This document shows, piece after piece, positions 1 through 4,986 of a stretch of DNA of 5,600 bases (its first letter is position 1; the number at the start of each line of letters is the position of its first letter). The stretch spans positions 1-5,600 of the forward strand of contig JAJRDJ010000282.1 in assembly GCA_028678445.1 (NCBI GenBank). The letters are read 5' to 3'. A program made the translations under genes and the position numbers. The notes beneath the pieces were generated by a model. The model was given only the letters and a program-made list of their open reading frames with translations, did not search any database and was not told the origin of the DNA. The DNA comes from Methylococcaceae bacterium. GTDB taxonomy: Bacteria; Pseudomonadota; Gammaproteobacteria; Methylococcales; Methylococcaceae.

Positions 1-261
1 CAGACGGGCGGTATGCAGGGCCAGAAACAGGGTATCCCCGTACTCCTCGAGTTTGGGCCGCTGATGGGCGGAACTGGCGTCCTCGATCGCCAGTTCATGC
101 AGGCTGAATTCCTCCTGAATCAGGCACAGTTCCTGAGGTGAGGGATGGGTGATGGTCAGCCAGATGAAGGCGTCCGTTTGTTCGAGAACATCGCTGACCT
201 GCTCGAACGCAAAGCGATCAAGCTTTTGGCCCTGCCGGTAGCCGACGAAGTGCATGGGCAT
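1..261 (-). CDS. CorA-family divalent cation transporter, N-terminal part (runs off left edge)
   Basis: The reverse complement from the ATG at 261 reads 87 codons with no stop up to the window edge, so only the N-terminal cytoplasmic domain is seen. The protein starts MPMHFVGYRQGQKLDRF. It carries the CorA-family signatures FIWLTITHPS (about residues 32-41), LHELAIEDA (about 54-62) and the block HQRPKLEEYGDTLF (about 66-79), which are typical of the CorA regulatory domain (Mg2+/Co2+ channel superfamily). The pore-forming C-terminus with its GMN motif lies outside the window, so substrate and completeness cannot be judged. The start at 261 is preferred over the in-frame ATG at 255 because a GGAGAG ribosome binding site lies 6 nt before it. 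The gene is divergent from the iron permease family gene. A ZntB-like or other CorA paralogue is possible. Confidence 0.86.
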   Translation of the reverse strand, partial: MPMHFVGYRQGQKLDRFAFEQVSDVLEQTDAFIWLTITHPSPQELCLIQEEFSLHELAIEDASSAHQRPKLEEYGDTLFLALHTARL

Positions 262-267
262 AAGGGA

Positions 268-273
268 CTCTCC
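268..273 (-). promoter_or_regulatory. Ribosome binding site of the CorA-family gene
   Basis: On the minus strand this reads GGAGAG, 6 nt before the ATG at 261 and 12 nt before the in-frame ATG at 255. The spacing favours the first ATG. Confidence 0.6.
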
Positions 274-451
274 GGATCAAAAGTGACTGGAGTGGTATGA
301 GCTCAAGCATGGTTCCGGCAGAATGTCATGAGACTCGCGGGATCTGGAATGAAGCGCTGCGATGATTTGCGGCTCGAATGGGCACATGGCGTTGTTGACG
401 TTATGACGCTTGGCAGTTGCGATTTCGTTACTTCAGAATAGAGGCTTGGTC

Positions 452-517
452 ATGGATCAAGATACCACTTCGGAGGCAAACCGTTGCTGCCCTCCGACCC
501 TTACGTTGAAGCATTAG
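452..517 (+). CDS. Possible 21-aa leader ORF upstream of iron permease gene
   Basis: ATG at 452 is preceded by GAGG (441-444) with a 7-nt gap and opens a 21-codon frame ending in TAG at 515-517, only 2 nt before the ribosome binding site of the iron permease gene. The peptide reads MDQDTTSEANRCCPPTLTLK plus a final H. Both arms of the 470-497 hairpin lie inside it. It resembles no protein I know, and a frame this short may be chance. It is listed because its position and ribosome binding site would suit a leader peptide. Confidence 0.2.
   Translation: MDQDTTSEANRCCPPTLTLKH
470..497 (+). promoter_or_regulatory. 5'-leader hairpin before the iron permease gene
   Basis: TCGGAGG (470-476) and CCTCCGA (491-497) are a perfect 7-bp inverted repeat around a 14-nt loop. 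The stem can grow by two pairs (477-478 with 488-489) past a bulged C490. No T-run follows, so it is not a standard terminator. The 3' arm also contains CTCCG (492-496), complementary to CGGAG (519-523), which overlaps the downstream gene's ribosome binding site. The two pairings exclude each other. The regulatory role is inference. Confidence 0.4.
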
Positions 518-533
518 CCGGAGAACAAGAATA

Positions 534-1031
534 ATGAATCGTACAACAATTGTGTCAGTCGGCCGTCATCTGGCGGGTACCCTCAAAAAGCACTTGGGCC
601 ATGTCGAGTATTCGAACGCCCGCTTCGACCGTTTTGCCCGATTGTTCGGACGATTGTCCGGCAGACCCATTGCCTTCAATCTGGCGCTGGCTGTGATTTT
701 GCTCTGGGTCATCACCGGCCCTTTGTTTGGTTTCAGCGATACCTGGCAACTGGTCATCAACACCGCCACCACCATCGTCACCTTCCTGATGGTGTTCCTG
801 ATCCAGCACACCCAGAACCGCGATACGGAAGCCATGCAAGTCAAGCTGGATGAACTCATCCGCGCCGTCGAGTGGGCGGATGATGCCTTGCTGGATTTGG
901 AGGAGCTGGAGGAGGAGGAACTGACCTTGCTGAAGCAAAAATATGTCAGCCTGGCGCGAGCCGCCCGGGACAAGGCCAAGCAAGGCAAACCGCCACGCTC
1001 CAGAAAAGCCAAACCCGCTCCTCCGGAATGA
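534..1031 (+). CDS. Low-affinity iron permease family protein (Iron_permease family)
   Basis: This 165-aa inner-membrane protein shows the hallmark blocks of the bacterial low-affinity iron permease family (named after fungal Fet4). They are FDRFARLFGRLSGRPIAF (31-48), then WVITGPLFGFSDTWQLVINT (58-77), TTIVTFLMVFLIQHTQNRDT (79-98) and KLDELIRA (104-111). Two membrane segments are apparent at roughly 47-66 and 71-92. A cytoplasmic-looking tail follows: an acidic helix around 121-130 (LEELEEEEL) and a Lys/Arg/Pro-rich end (146-163). Short bacterial members match only part of Fet4, so iron transport is inferred from the family name and not proven. The start is supported by GGAGAA (520-525) with 8-nt spacing. 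The 85-nt gap to the MFS gene would allow co-transcription, and no clear terminator is seen between them. Confidence 0.9.
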   Translation: MNRTTIVSVGRHLAGTLKKHLGHVEYSNARFDRFARLFGRLSGRPIAFNLALAVILLWVITGPLFGFSDTWQLVINTATTIVTFLMVFLIQHTQNRDTEAMQVKLDELIRAVEWADDALLDLEELEEEELTLLKQKYVSLARAARDKAKQGKPPRSRKAKPAPPE

Positions 1032-1116
1032 AGGCGTTCCGGCTTCAGCGGGCAAACACCATTAGGCAATTGATAAAGCTTAGCCATTTGTCACGGCCAA
1101 GGACTGCCACACCCTG

Positions 1117-2307
1117 ATGTTGCAATCCTTACAAAGCCTTCCACGTACCGTATGGCTGATCGGGTTGATCAGCCTCGTCAATGATTCCGCCTCGGAGCTC
1201 ATTTATCCACTGGTGCCCCTCTACCTCAGCTCGGTGCTGATGGCGGGACCCCGGGCGATGGGCATTATCGAGGGCATTGCCGAAGCCACCGCCAGTCTGC
1301 TCAAGCTCTTCTCGGGTGTGATCGTGGACCGCACCCGCCATGCCAAACCGTGGATTCTGCTGGGTTATGGACTGGCCGGTTTTGGCCGGCCCCTCATCGC
1401 GCTGGTCACGAGCTGGCCCGGCCTGTTGCTGATCCGTTTTGCCGACCGGGTGGGCAAGGGTTTGCGCAGCTCGCCGCGGGATGCCCTGCTGGCCCAGAGT
1501 GTCGATGAACAGCAGCGGGGACTGGCGTTCGGATTGCATCGGGCCATGGACAATGCCGGTGCGGTCATCGGCCCAGTGCTGGCGGCATTCCTGCTGGGAT
1601 CGGGCCTGGCCTTGCAGGACATCTTCCTGTGGACCGCCATCCCCGGTGTCCTCTGTCTGGGGCTGGCCCTGATGATCAAAGAGCCGCGCTGTCCCGCGGC
1701 AGCGCGGACTGCGGCGTTTGACTGGCGGCTGGGTGACATGCCGCCTATGTTCCAACGCTATCTCGTGGTGGTGGCGTTGTTTACGCTGGGAAATTCTTCG
1801 AACATGTTCCTGCTGCTGCGTGCCCGGGAACTGGGAGTGCCACAGGCACACATCCCCCTGCTGTGGGCAGCGGTTTCGGCGGTGGCCATGCTGTTTTCCA
1901 CGCACTTGTCGGGCTTGTCGGATCGTATCGGGCGGGTACCCCTGCTCACTAGCGGGTATGTTGCCTATGGGGTGTTTTATCTCGGCTTGGGGCTCATGCG
2001 TCGGGATGGCGTGTGGTTATTCGTCTTGTTCGCGTTCTACGGCATTTTTATGGCCGCGACCGAAGGCGTGGAAAAAGCCCTGGTGGCCGACCTGGCCCCA
2101 GCGGCACGGCGCGGCACCGCCTTCGGCTGGTTCAACCTCATCGCGGGTGTCTGCCTGTTGCCCGCCTCCATGATCTTCGGCGGGCTCTATCAATCCATTT
2201 CACCCTGGGCGGCTTTTGCATTCTCCGGCGGGTGCGCCCTCTCGGCGGCCGTGTTGTTGCCGGGATGGGTGGGTGTGAAGCGGGCGGCTCCGCGGCACAT
2301 CGCGTAA
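1117..2307 (+). CDS. Major facilitator superfamily (MFS) transporter, substrate unknown
   Basis: This 396-aa polytopic inner-membrane protein has normal MFS length and many hydrophobic segments in two halves. The loop-2/3 motif A is degenerate in the first half (SGVIVDRTRHAKP, 66-78) and clear in the second (GLSDRIGR, 266-273). Further landmarks are LIYPLVPLYLSSVL (28-41), EGIAEATASLLKLFSG (52-67), RFADRVGKGLRSSPRDALLA (107-126) and RGLAFGLHRAMDNAGAVIGP (134-153), echoed in the second half by RRGTAFGWFN (331-340). The pattern is that of a common but uncharacterised MFS group often annotated only as 'MFS transporter'. The substrate and direction of transport cannot be read from it. A weak ribosome binding site, AAGGA (1099-1103), lies 13 nt upstream. 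The gene is convergent with the DUF190/crcB operon. Confidence 0.92.
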   Translation: MLQSLQSLPRTVWLIGLISLVNDSASELIYPLVPLYLSSVLMAGPRAMGIIEGIAEATASLLKLFSGVIVDRTRHAKPWILLGYGLAGFGRPLIALVTSWPGLLLIRFADRVGKGLRSSPRDALLAQSVDEQQRGLAFGLHRAMDNAGAVIGPVLAAFLLGSGLALQDIFLWTAIPGVLCLGLALMIKEPRCPAAARTAAFDWRLGDMPPMFQRYLVVVALFTLGNSSNMFLLLRARELGVPQAHIPLLWAAVSAVAMLFSTHLSGLSDRIGRVPLLTSGYVAYGVFYLGLGLMRRDGVWLFVLFAFYGIFMAATEGVEKALVADLAPAARRGTAFGWFNLIAGVCLLPASMIFGGLYQSISPWAAFAFSGGCALSAAVLLPGWVGVKRAAPRHIA

Positions 2308-2375
2308 CCGGCAGTAAGGCCCGGCCCAGGAGAGCGGGGGCCACCGCCTTCCGGAACAGGGGCTACCCGGCATCA
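2308..2375. other. Convergent intergenic gap with GC-rich hairpin potential
   Basis: This 68-bp gap separates two converging genes. GGCCC (2318-2322, or the copy at 2323-2327) can pair with GGGCC (2338-2342) as a 5-bp stem. No T-run follows on either strand, so an intrinsic terminator is not demonstrated. Confidence 0.3.
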
Positions 2376-2690
2376 TCAAGCCCCGGGCAAATGGAGACAG
2401 GCCGGCCAACTGATGACATGCGGCACCTTCATGAGGGCTTCAAGCCGTTCGAGCACGGCCACCACCCGCTCGGGCGTGTCATAAAACTCCAGAACCAACG
2501 GCAGATCCAGCGACAAATCCACCAGGGACGCCGTGTGCATCCGGCCATCAGGGCCGAACCCGGCAATGCCGCGCAGGACGGTCACGCCCGCGACTTTTTC
2601 CTCGTGATGGAGAAAATCGATCAACCTGTTCAGTTGATGTTCGCCTTCGCGGAGATAAATCCGCGCTACCGTGACGGGTTGAGTTGCCAT
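2376..2690 (-). CDS. DUF190 / COG1993 PII-like protein, partner of CrcB
   Basis: This 104-aa protein begins MATQPVTVARIYLREGEH and matches the DUF190 family along its whole length. It has RIYLREGEH (10-18), GVTVLRGIAGFG (35-46), MHTASLVDLSLDLPLVLEF (51-69) and DTPERVVAVLERLEAL (71-86). Family members fold like the PII signalling proteins (ferredoxin-like, usually trimeric); their effector is not generally known. Genes of this family often lie next to crcB, as here: the ATG lies inside the last 25 nt of crcB, so the two are translationally coupled. The start at 2690 is set by family alignment and by AGGAAA (2697-2702), although the frame stays open to 3047 on this strand. The likely role is modulating the CrcB channel or sensing a small ligand, which is inference from neighbourhood and fold. 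Confidence 0.9.
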   Translation of the reverse strand: MATQPVTVARIYLREGEHQLNRLIDFLHHEEKVAGVTVLRGIAGFGPDGRMHTASLVDLSLDLPLVLEFYDTPERVVAVLERLEALMKVPHVISWPACLHLPGA

Positions 2691-3373
2691 AACCAGTTTC
2701 CTGCATGAGTTGCCAGCCAGAGCACCGCCGCCGCGCAGAGCCCATTGAGTGTGAAGACCGTGAACAGACCGCCCAGCTCCAGCCGGACCTCGGTCAGCCG
2801 GAACGACGTCCAGAGAGTGGAGACCACGGTGACTCCGCCCAGCATGAGGATCAGCGCCACCGCCCGCCAGGACGCGGGCCATACCAGGTAGTGAAAGAGG
2901 ATCGTCGCCAGCAGGACGACCAAAAAAGCGGTGATCCAGCCGAGTACCAGCCCCAGGTAAGCCAGTCCCTGGCCATTCCAGAACGGACCCGCGCCCGTGA
3001 ACAGAGTCCGGCCCCAGACAAGGCCGATCCACACCGCGCCCACGCACAACAGGGTGCTGAACAGAATGTTCAGGAACGCCTTGAGCAGGCTGCCCTCTTG
3101 CAAAAGATAAAGGGTTTCGAGAGCAAAGCTGGAGAAGGTGGTGAAGGCCCCGAGGAATCCTACCAAAATGGCCGCCCGGTATTCCGCCGCAACAGCGAAG
3201 CGTTGCAGCAGCAACTCCGTCAGCAGCCCCATAAGAAAGGACCCGGACACATTGACGAACAAGGTACCGTGCGGGAAATCCCGGCCCAGCCAGCCGTAAA
3301 CCCCGTTGGCGACCAGAAAGCGGGTGACGGCGCCAGCCGAACCGCCAAGGGCGATGGCGATAAGTTGGTTCAT
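2666..3373 (-). CDS. crcB: CrcB/Fluc fluoride channel with C-terminal membrane extension
   Basis: The protein has 235 aa, while usual CrcB proteins have about 120-130 aa and four membrane helices. Residues 1-125 are a complete CrcB domain: GGSAGAVTRF (10-19), GTLFVNVSGSFLMG (36-49, with the pore Asn N41) and GFLGAFTTFSSF (72-83, with F80 and F83 of the phenylalanine track). The channel lets fluoride leave the cell; the usual form is a dual-topology dimer. Residues 126-235 add roughly three more hydrophobic segments (about 137-163, 170-190, 201-223) which I do not recognise as a named domain. The start is the ATG at 3373 (family-like MNQLIAIALGG); an in-frame TTG at 3400 would add nine residues but has no ribosome binding site. 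The ribosome binding site for 3373 is weak (AGG, about 8 nt upstream). The gene overlaps the downstream DUF190 gene by 25 nt. Confidence 0.92.
   Translation of the reverse strand: MNQLIAIALGGSAGAVTRFLVANGVYGWLGRDFPHGTLFVNVSGSFLMGLLTELLLQRFAVAAEYRAAILVGFLGAFTTFSSFALETLYLLQEGSLLKAFLNILFSTLLCVGAVWIGLVWGRTLFTGAGPFWNGQGLAYLGLVLGWITAFLVVLLATILFHYLVWPASWRAVALILMLGGVTVVSTLWTSFRLTEVRLELGGLFTVFTLNGLCAAAVLWLATHAGNWLWQLNPSR
2697..2702 (-). promoter_or_regulatory. Ribosome binding site of the DUF190 gene inside crcB
   Basis: The minus strand reads AGGAAA, 6 nt before the ATG at 2690. It lies in the last codons of crcB and picks this start out of a much longer open frame. Confidence 0.6.
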
Positions 3374-3477
3374 GGCCAGCGCCTGATTCTTGAAATGCAA
3401 TTGACGGCTGACGGGAGGATACCAGTGTGCATGGGTTTTCTCTTGCTCAAGGCATGCCCGCCGACTTTTCCAATTCA

Positions 3478-3510
3478 GCGCGACTCGTTTAGGCGGGAAA
3501 TCGAGTGCGC
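3478..3510. repeat. Bulged hairpin in crcB/lipoprotein intergenic region
   Basis: GCGC (3478-3481) plus ACTCG (3483-3487) pairs with CGAGT (3502-3506) plus GCGC (3507-3510). This gives nine pairs with one bulged G at 3482 and a 14-nt loop. The loop carries the left copy of the 12-bp distant inverted repeat. The role is unknown. Confidence 0.4.
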
Positions 3511-3700
3511 CTTAAGGAAGCCTTTAAAAATTGCACTTCGAAAAGCTCATCGGGAACGGTTATCCTGGCAAATCAGCAGCTTATCCGTTCGGTTGAGCCT
3601 GTCGAAGGCTCTCCCGGGCGAAGCCGAAGAGCATGGACGGATAATTTTTGGAGGTTCCGTTGCGATCATTTTAAGCGCGGGGACGCTTTCCCGCCTAACC
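3487..3700. repeat. Possible MITE-like unit bounded by terminal inverted repeats
   Basis: TTAGGCGGGAAA (3489-3500) and its exact reverse complement TTTCCCGCCTAA (3687-3698) face each other across 186 nt. Allowing mismatches, the match extends to 15 of 17 positions (3487-3503 against 3684-3700). The palindromic element at 3581-3644 sits between the arms. CCAATT occurs outside both ends (3470-3475 and 3701-3706), but the left copy is not directly adjacent, so a target-site duplication is doubtful. There is no transposase. A 12-bp match alone could arise by chance in a window this size. Confidence 0.3.
3581..3644. repeat. REP/MITE-type intergenic palindrome
   Basis: The outer arms TTATCCGT (3581-3588) and ACGGATAA (3637-3644) are perfect inverted repeats. 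Inside, TCGG (3589-3592) can pair with CCGA (3624-3627), and GAGCCT (3595-3600) forms a tight hairpin with AGGCTC (3606-3611) around the loop GTCGA. The core TTGAGCCTGTCGAAGGCT resembles, from memory, a dispersed intergenic palindrome found in many copies in proteobacterial genomes, usually with CCGTTC and GAACGG ends. On the plus strand five Ts follow (3645-3649), so it could also end transcription. Confidence 0.55.
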
Positions 3701-3838
3701 CCAATTGACGAATTTCCCCTTGCCGGGCGGGTAGTGCTCATTCCCGGCGACAGTGTATGCAGGTTTCGGTAAAGGCAGGACCGGTTCCGCTCATGGGAGG
3801 ATAATTCTACTTTTTACGATTCAACAGGATTTACAGCC

Positions 3839-4198
3839 ATGCCCTCCAACCGCATTGACGCCGTCCGGCCCGGGCATCCAGGGCTTGGGAACAAGCCATC
3901 CATGGCGGCTACGTTCCGGTTCCTGGCTCCCTGCCTGCTGCTGGCCGGCTGCATCAGCGATAGCGAACTGCTGGCGGAAAACTCCGCCATCGCCCTGCAA
4001 AGTGTTCACCAGCGCGCCCTCGATGATCTGGGCTGTGCGGCGGTACGGGAGACCCTGCTTGCGGAACAGGAAGACGCCGGACAGCCACTCGGCGAGCTCT
4101 ATAGCGAGTACCACATCCAGGCCCAGGGATGCGGCAGGGAAATGGTCTATGTGCTGCTATGCCGTGACCGGAAGCTCTGCTCTTTCAAGGAGCCTTGA
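3839..4198 (+). CDS. Small cysteine-rich lipoprotein, function unknown
   Basis: This 119-aa protein has a lipoprotein signal: the hydrophobic stretch FRFLAPCLLLAGC ends in the lipobox LAGC with the lipidated cysteine at residue 38. The mature part (about 81 aa) has four cysteines at 66, 98, 108 and 114, in the arrangement DLGC, then GCGREMVYVLLC, then LC. This DLGC...GCGR...C spacing recalls small uncharacterised proteobacterial and myxobacterial lipoproteins, probably with two disulfides in the periplasm; no function is known to me. The start at 3839 has a ribosome binding site (AGGA 3826-3829, 9-nt gap) but gives a 37-residue leader, long for a lipoprotein. The in-frame ATG at 3902 gives a more typical 16-residue signal but has only a weak GGGA upstream. 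It is followed by the DUF2490 gene in the same direction and may be co-transcribed with it. Confidence 0.75.
   Translation: MPSNRIDAVRPGHPGLGNKPSMAATFRFLAPCLLLAGCISDSELLAENSAIALQSVHQRALDDLGCAAVRETLLAEQEDAGQPLGELYSEYHIQAQGCGREMVYVLLCRDRKLCSFKEP
4187..4192 (+). promoter_or_regulatory. Strong Shine-Dalgarno at end of lipoprotein gene, serving an out-of-frame ATG
   Basis: AAGGAG lies 7 nt before the ATG at 4200, one base after the lipoprotein stop (4196-4198). That ATG opens a frame running to 4451, out of phase with the DUF2490 gene, which itself starts at 4273 without a visible ribosome binding site. The hexamer also encodes Lys-Glu near the end of the lipoprotein, so it may be coincidence. 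Confidence 0.4.
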
Positions 4199-4247
4199 TA
4201 TGCTGCACCGGATGGCACTGCCCGTGATTCTGTGGCGCTCAATATCC

Positions 4248-4263
4248 ACCGGCCCTGGCCGGT
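4248..4263 (+). promoter_or_regulatory. Perfect inverted repeat just before the DUF2490 start
   Basis: ACCGGCC (4248-4254) and GGCCGGT (4257-4263) are perfect 7-bp arms separated by 2 nt, so in RNA five or six pairs would form around a small loop. It ends 9 nt before the ATG at 4273, where a ribosome binding site would be expected. Without a T-run it is not a terminator. It may affect initiation or bind a protein dimer; neither is shown. Confidence 0.35.
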
Positions 4264-4272
4264 CCTCAACCA

Positions 4273-4986
4273 ATGACAAAATTTGCAAGGCTCCTGGCCA
4301 GCATGCTGGTGTCACTGCCCGCGCTGCTCATTCCCCATGCCAGTCAGGCCGAAGTCACCACCAACTGGTGGGGCAGTTGGGCCCAGGTGGTGGCCGAAGG
4401 CAATCTCAGCTTCATACACCCGGACCTGAGCCCGTTTCGGCTCTGGCTTGAGGGCCAGTCCCGCTGGAATGACGACTGGCAGGACTGGTATCAGGGCGTG
4501 GCCCGCGTGGCGCTGGGTTATGCCATTTCTGACCGCGCCACCGTCTGGGTGGGCTATTCTTTCGTTCCCACGCAGATTGCCGGAACTGACTATTTCGGGC
4601 AGCAAGACGTCTGGCCCGCCTTCCGCTACGTATGGCCGACCGAGTTAGGCACCTTCACATTCCGGACCATGCTGGAAGCCAATTTTATTCACGGGAATGA
4701 TCCGCGCCTTTTTCCCCGGCAATTGATCCGCTTCATGCGTCCGCTGGAATTCGAACCGCGGTTGAGCCTGGTTCTCTGGGACGAGGTCCTGGCGCGGGGT
4801 AACAACAGCCAATGGGGCGGCGAAGCCGGGTTCGGCCAGAATCGGGCCTTTGCCGGTGGCGGGTGGAGTTTCAGCCCCCTGGTCAGGGTGGAATTAGGCT
4901 ATATGCACCAGTACATCGACAGCAATGATCACCATTCACAGGTGATGCAAAACATGGTGGTGGGGTCGATGTTCATCAATTTCTGA
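4273..4986 (+). CDS. DUF2490 family outer-membrane beta-barrel protein
   Basis: This 237-aa protein starts with a clear Sec signal peptide (positive K3 and R6, hydrophobic 7-20, likely cleavage after ASQA at 26). The mature part has the DUF2490 look: alternating aromatic and polar strands, RVALGYAISDRATVWVGYSF (78-97), EANFIHGNDPRLFPRQLIR (135-153), then FEPRLSLVLWDEVL (160-173) and GFGQNRAFAGGGWSF (186-200). It ends in GSMFINF, with the C-terminal phenylalanine typical of outer-membrane barrels recognised by the BAM complex. Family members are uncharacterised; no substrate can be named. The start at 4273 gives a proper signal peptide, but no ribosome binding site is visible and a GC-rich inverted repeat lies there instead. 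Met11 (4303) would remove the positive n-region and is less likely. The protein may be made from the same transcript as the lipoprotein. Confidence 0.87.
   Translation: MTKFARLLASMLVSLPALLIPHASQAEVTTNWWGSWAQVVAEGNLSFIHPDLSPFRLWLEGQSRWNDDWQDWYQGVARVALGYAISDRATVWVGYSFVPTQIAGTDYFGQQDVWPAFRYVWPTELGTFTFRTMLEANFIHGNDPRLFPRQLIRFMRPLEFEPRLSLVLWDEVLARGNNSQWGGEAGFGQNRAFAGGGWSFSPLVRVELGYMHQYIDSNDHHSQVMQNMVVGSMFINF

Larger units (their letters stand above)
262..533. other. Divergent intergenic region between corA-like gene and iron permease gene
   Basis: This 272-bp stretch separates two divergent genes and must hold both promoters. I see no convincing sigma70 pair. The best plus-strand candidate is TTGACG (395-400) with a poor -10, TGCGAT (418-423), 17 nt later. 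The last 80 nt hold a hairpin (470-497), a possible 21-codon leader ORF (452-517) and the iron permease ribosome binding site (520-525). No recognisable Fur box was seen by eye. Confidence 0.6.
3374..3838. other. 465-bp divergent intergenic region rich in nested inverted repeats
   Basis: This gap lies between the divergent crcB operon and the lipoprotein gene. No frame in it looks like a real gene. It holds a bulged hairpin (3478-3510), a pair of distant 12-bp inverted repeats (3489-3500 and 3687-3698), and a compact palindromic element (3581-3644) followed by five Ts. A smaller stem, GCCGGG/CCCGGC, lies at 3722-3727 and 3743-3748. I found no convincing sigma70 promoter for either gene, and no fluoride riboswitch ahead of crcB. 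The lipoprotein ribosome binding site AGGA is at 3826-3829. Confidence 0.65.

Noticed and set aside
395..423. Sigma70 promoter TTGACG-17-TGCGAT for the iron permease gene
   Set aside because: The -35 is good but the -10 matches the consensus at only three of six positions, so it is not listed as a feature.
555..1087. Two overlapping minus-strand frames antisense to the iron permease gene
   Set aside because: They translate to S- or Q/G-rich sequence complementary to the permease codons, with no family resemblance.
1129..1905. Long minus-strand open frame of 258 codons antisense to the MFS gene
   Set aside because: Low-complexity H/Q/R-rich translation with no motif, fully inside the MFS gene.
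2691..3047. N-terminal extension of the DUF190 frame upstream of 2690
   Set aside because: The added residues are the out-of-frame reading of crcB. Family alignment and the AGGAAA site both place the start at 2690.
3374..3520. Fluoride riboswitch upstream of crcB
   Set aside because: The minus-strand leader was read for the conserved crcB RNA elements (GG-GAUG start, AACC-GCC centre, CUGAUG block). None appears in order. A covariance search for the crcB RNA family would settle it.
3677..3694. Minus-strand terminator from the GCGGG/CCCGC stem
   Set aside because: The stem is only 5 bp, has no T-run, and no minus-strand gene lies upstream of it in the window.
3505..3741. Short open frames on both strands in the crcB/lipoprotein gap
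   Set aside because: They cover the palindromic repeat, lack family motifs and have no good ribosome binding site.
2705..3772. Long plus-strand open frame of 355 codons antisense to crcB
   Set aside because: It is rich in Q, E, R, G and P without any domain pattern and mirrors the clear CrcB coding sequence. It is a GC-rich antisense shadow.
3413..3803. Direct repeat GGGAGGATA at 3413-3421 and 3795-3803
   Set aside because: Nine-base matches are expected many times by chance in a window this size, and the flanks do not match.
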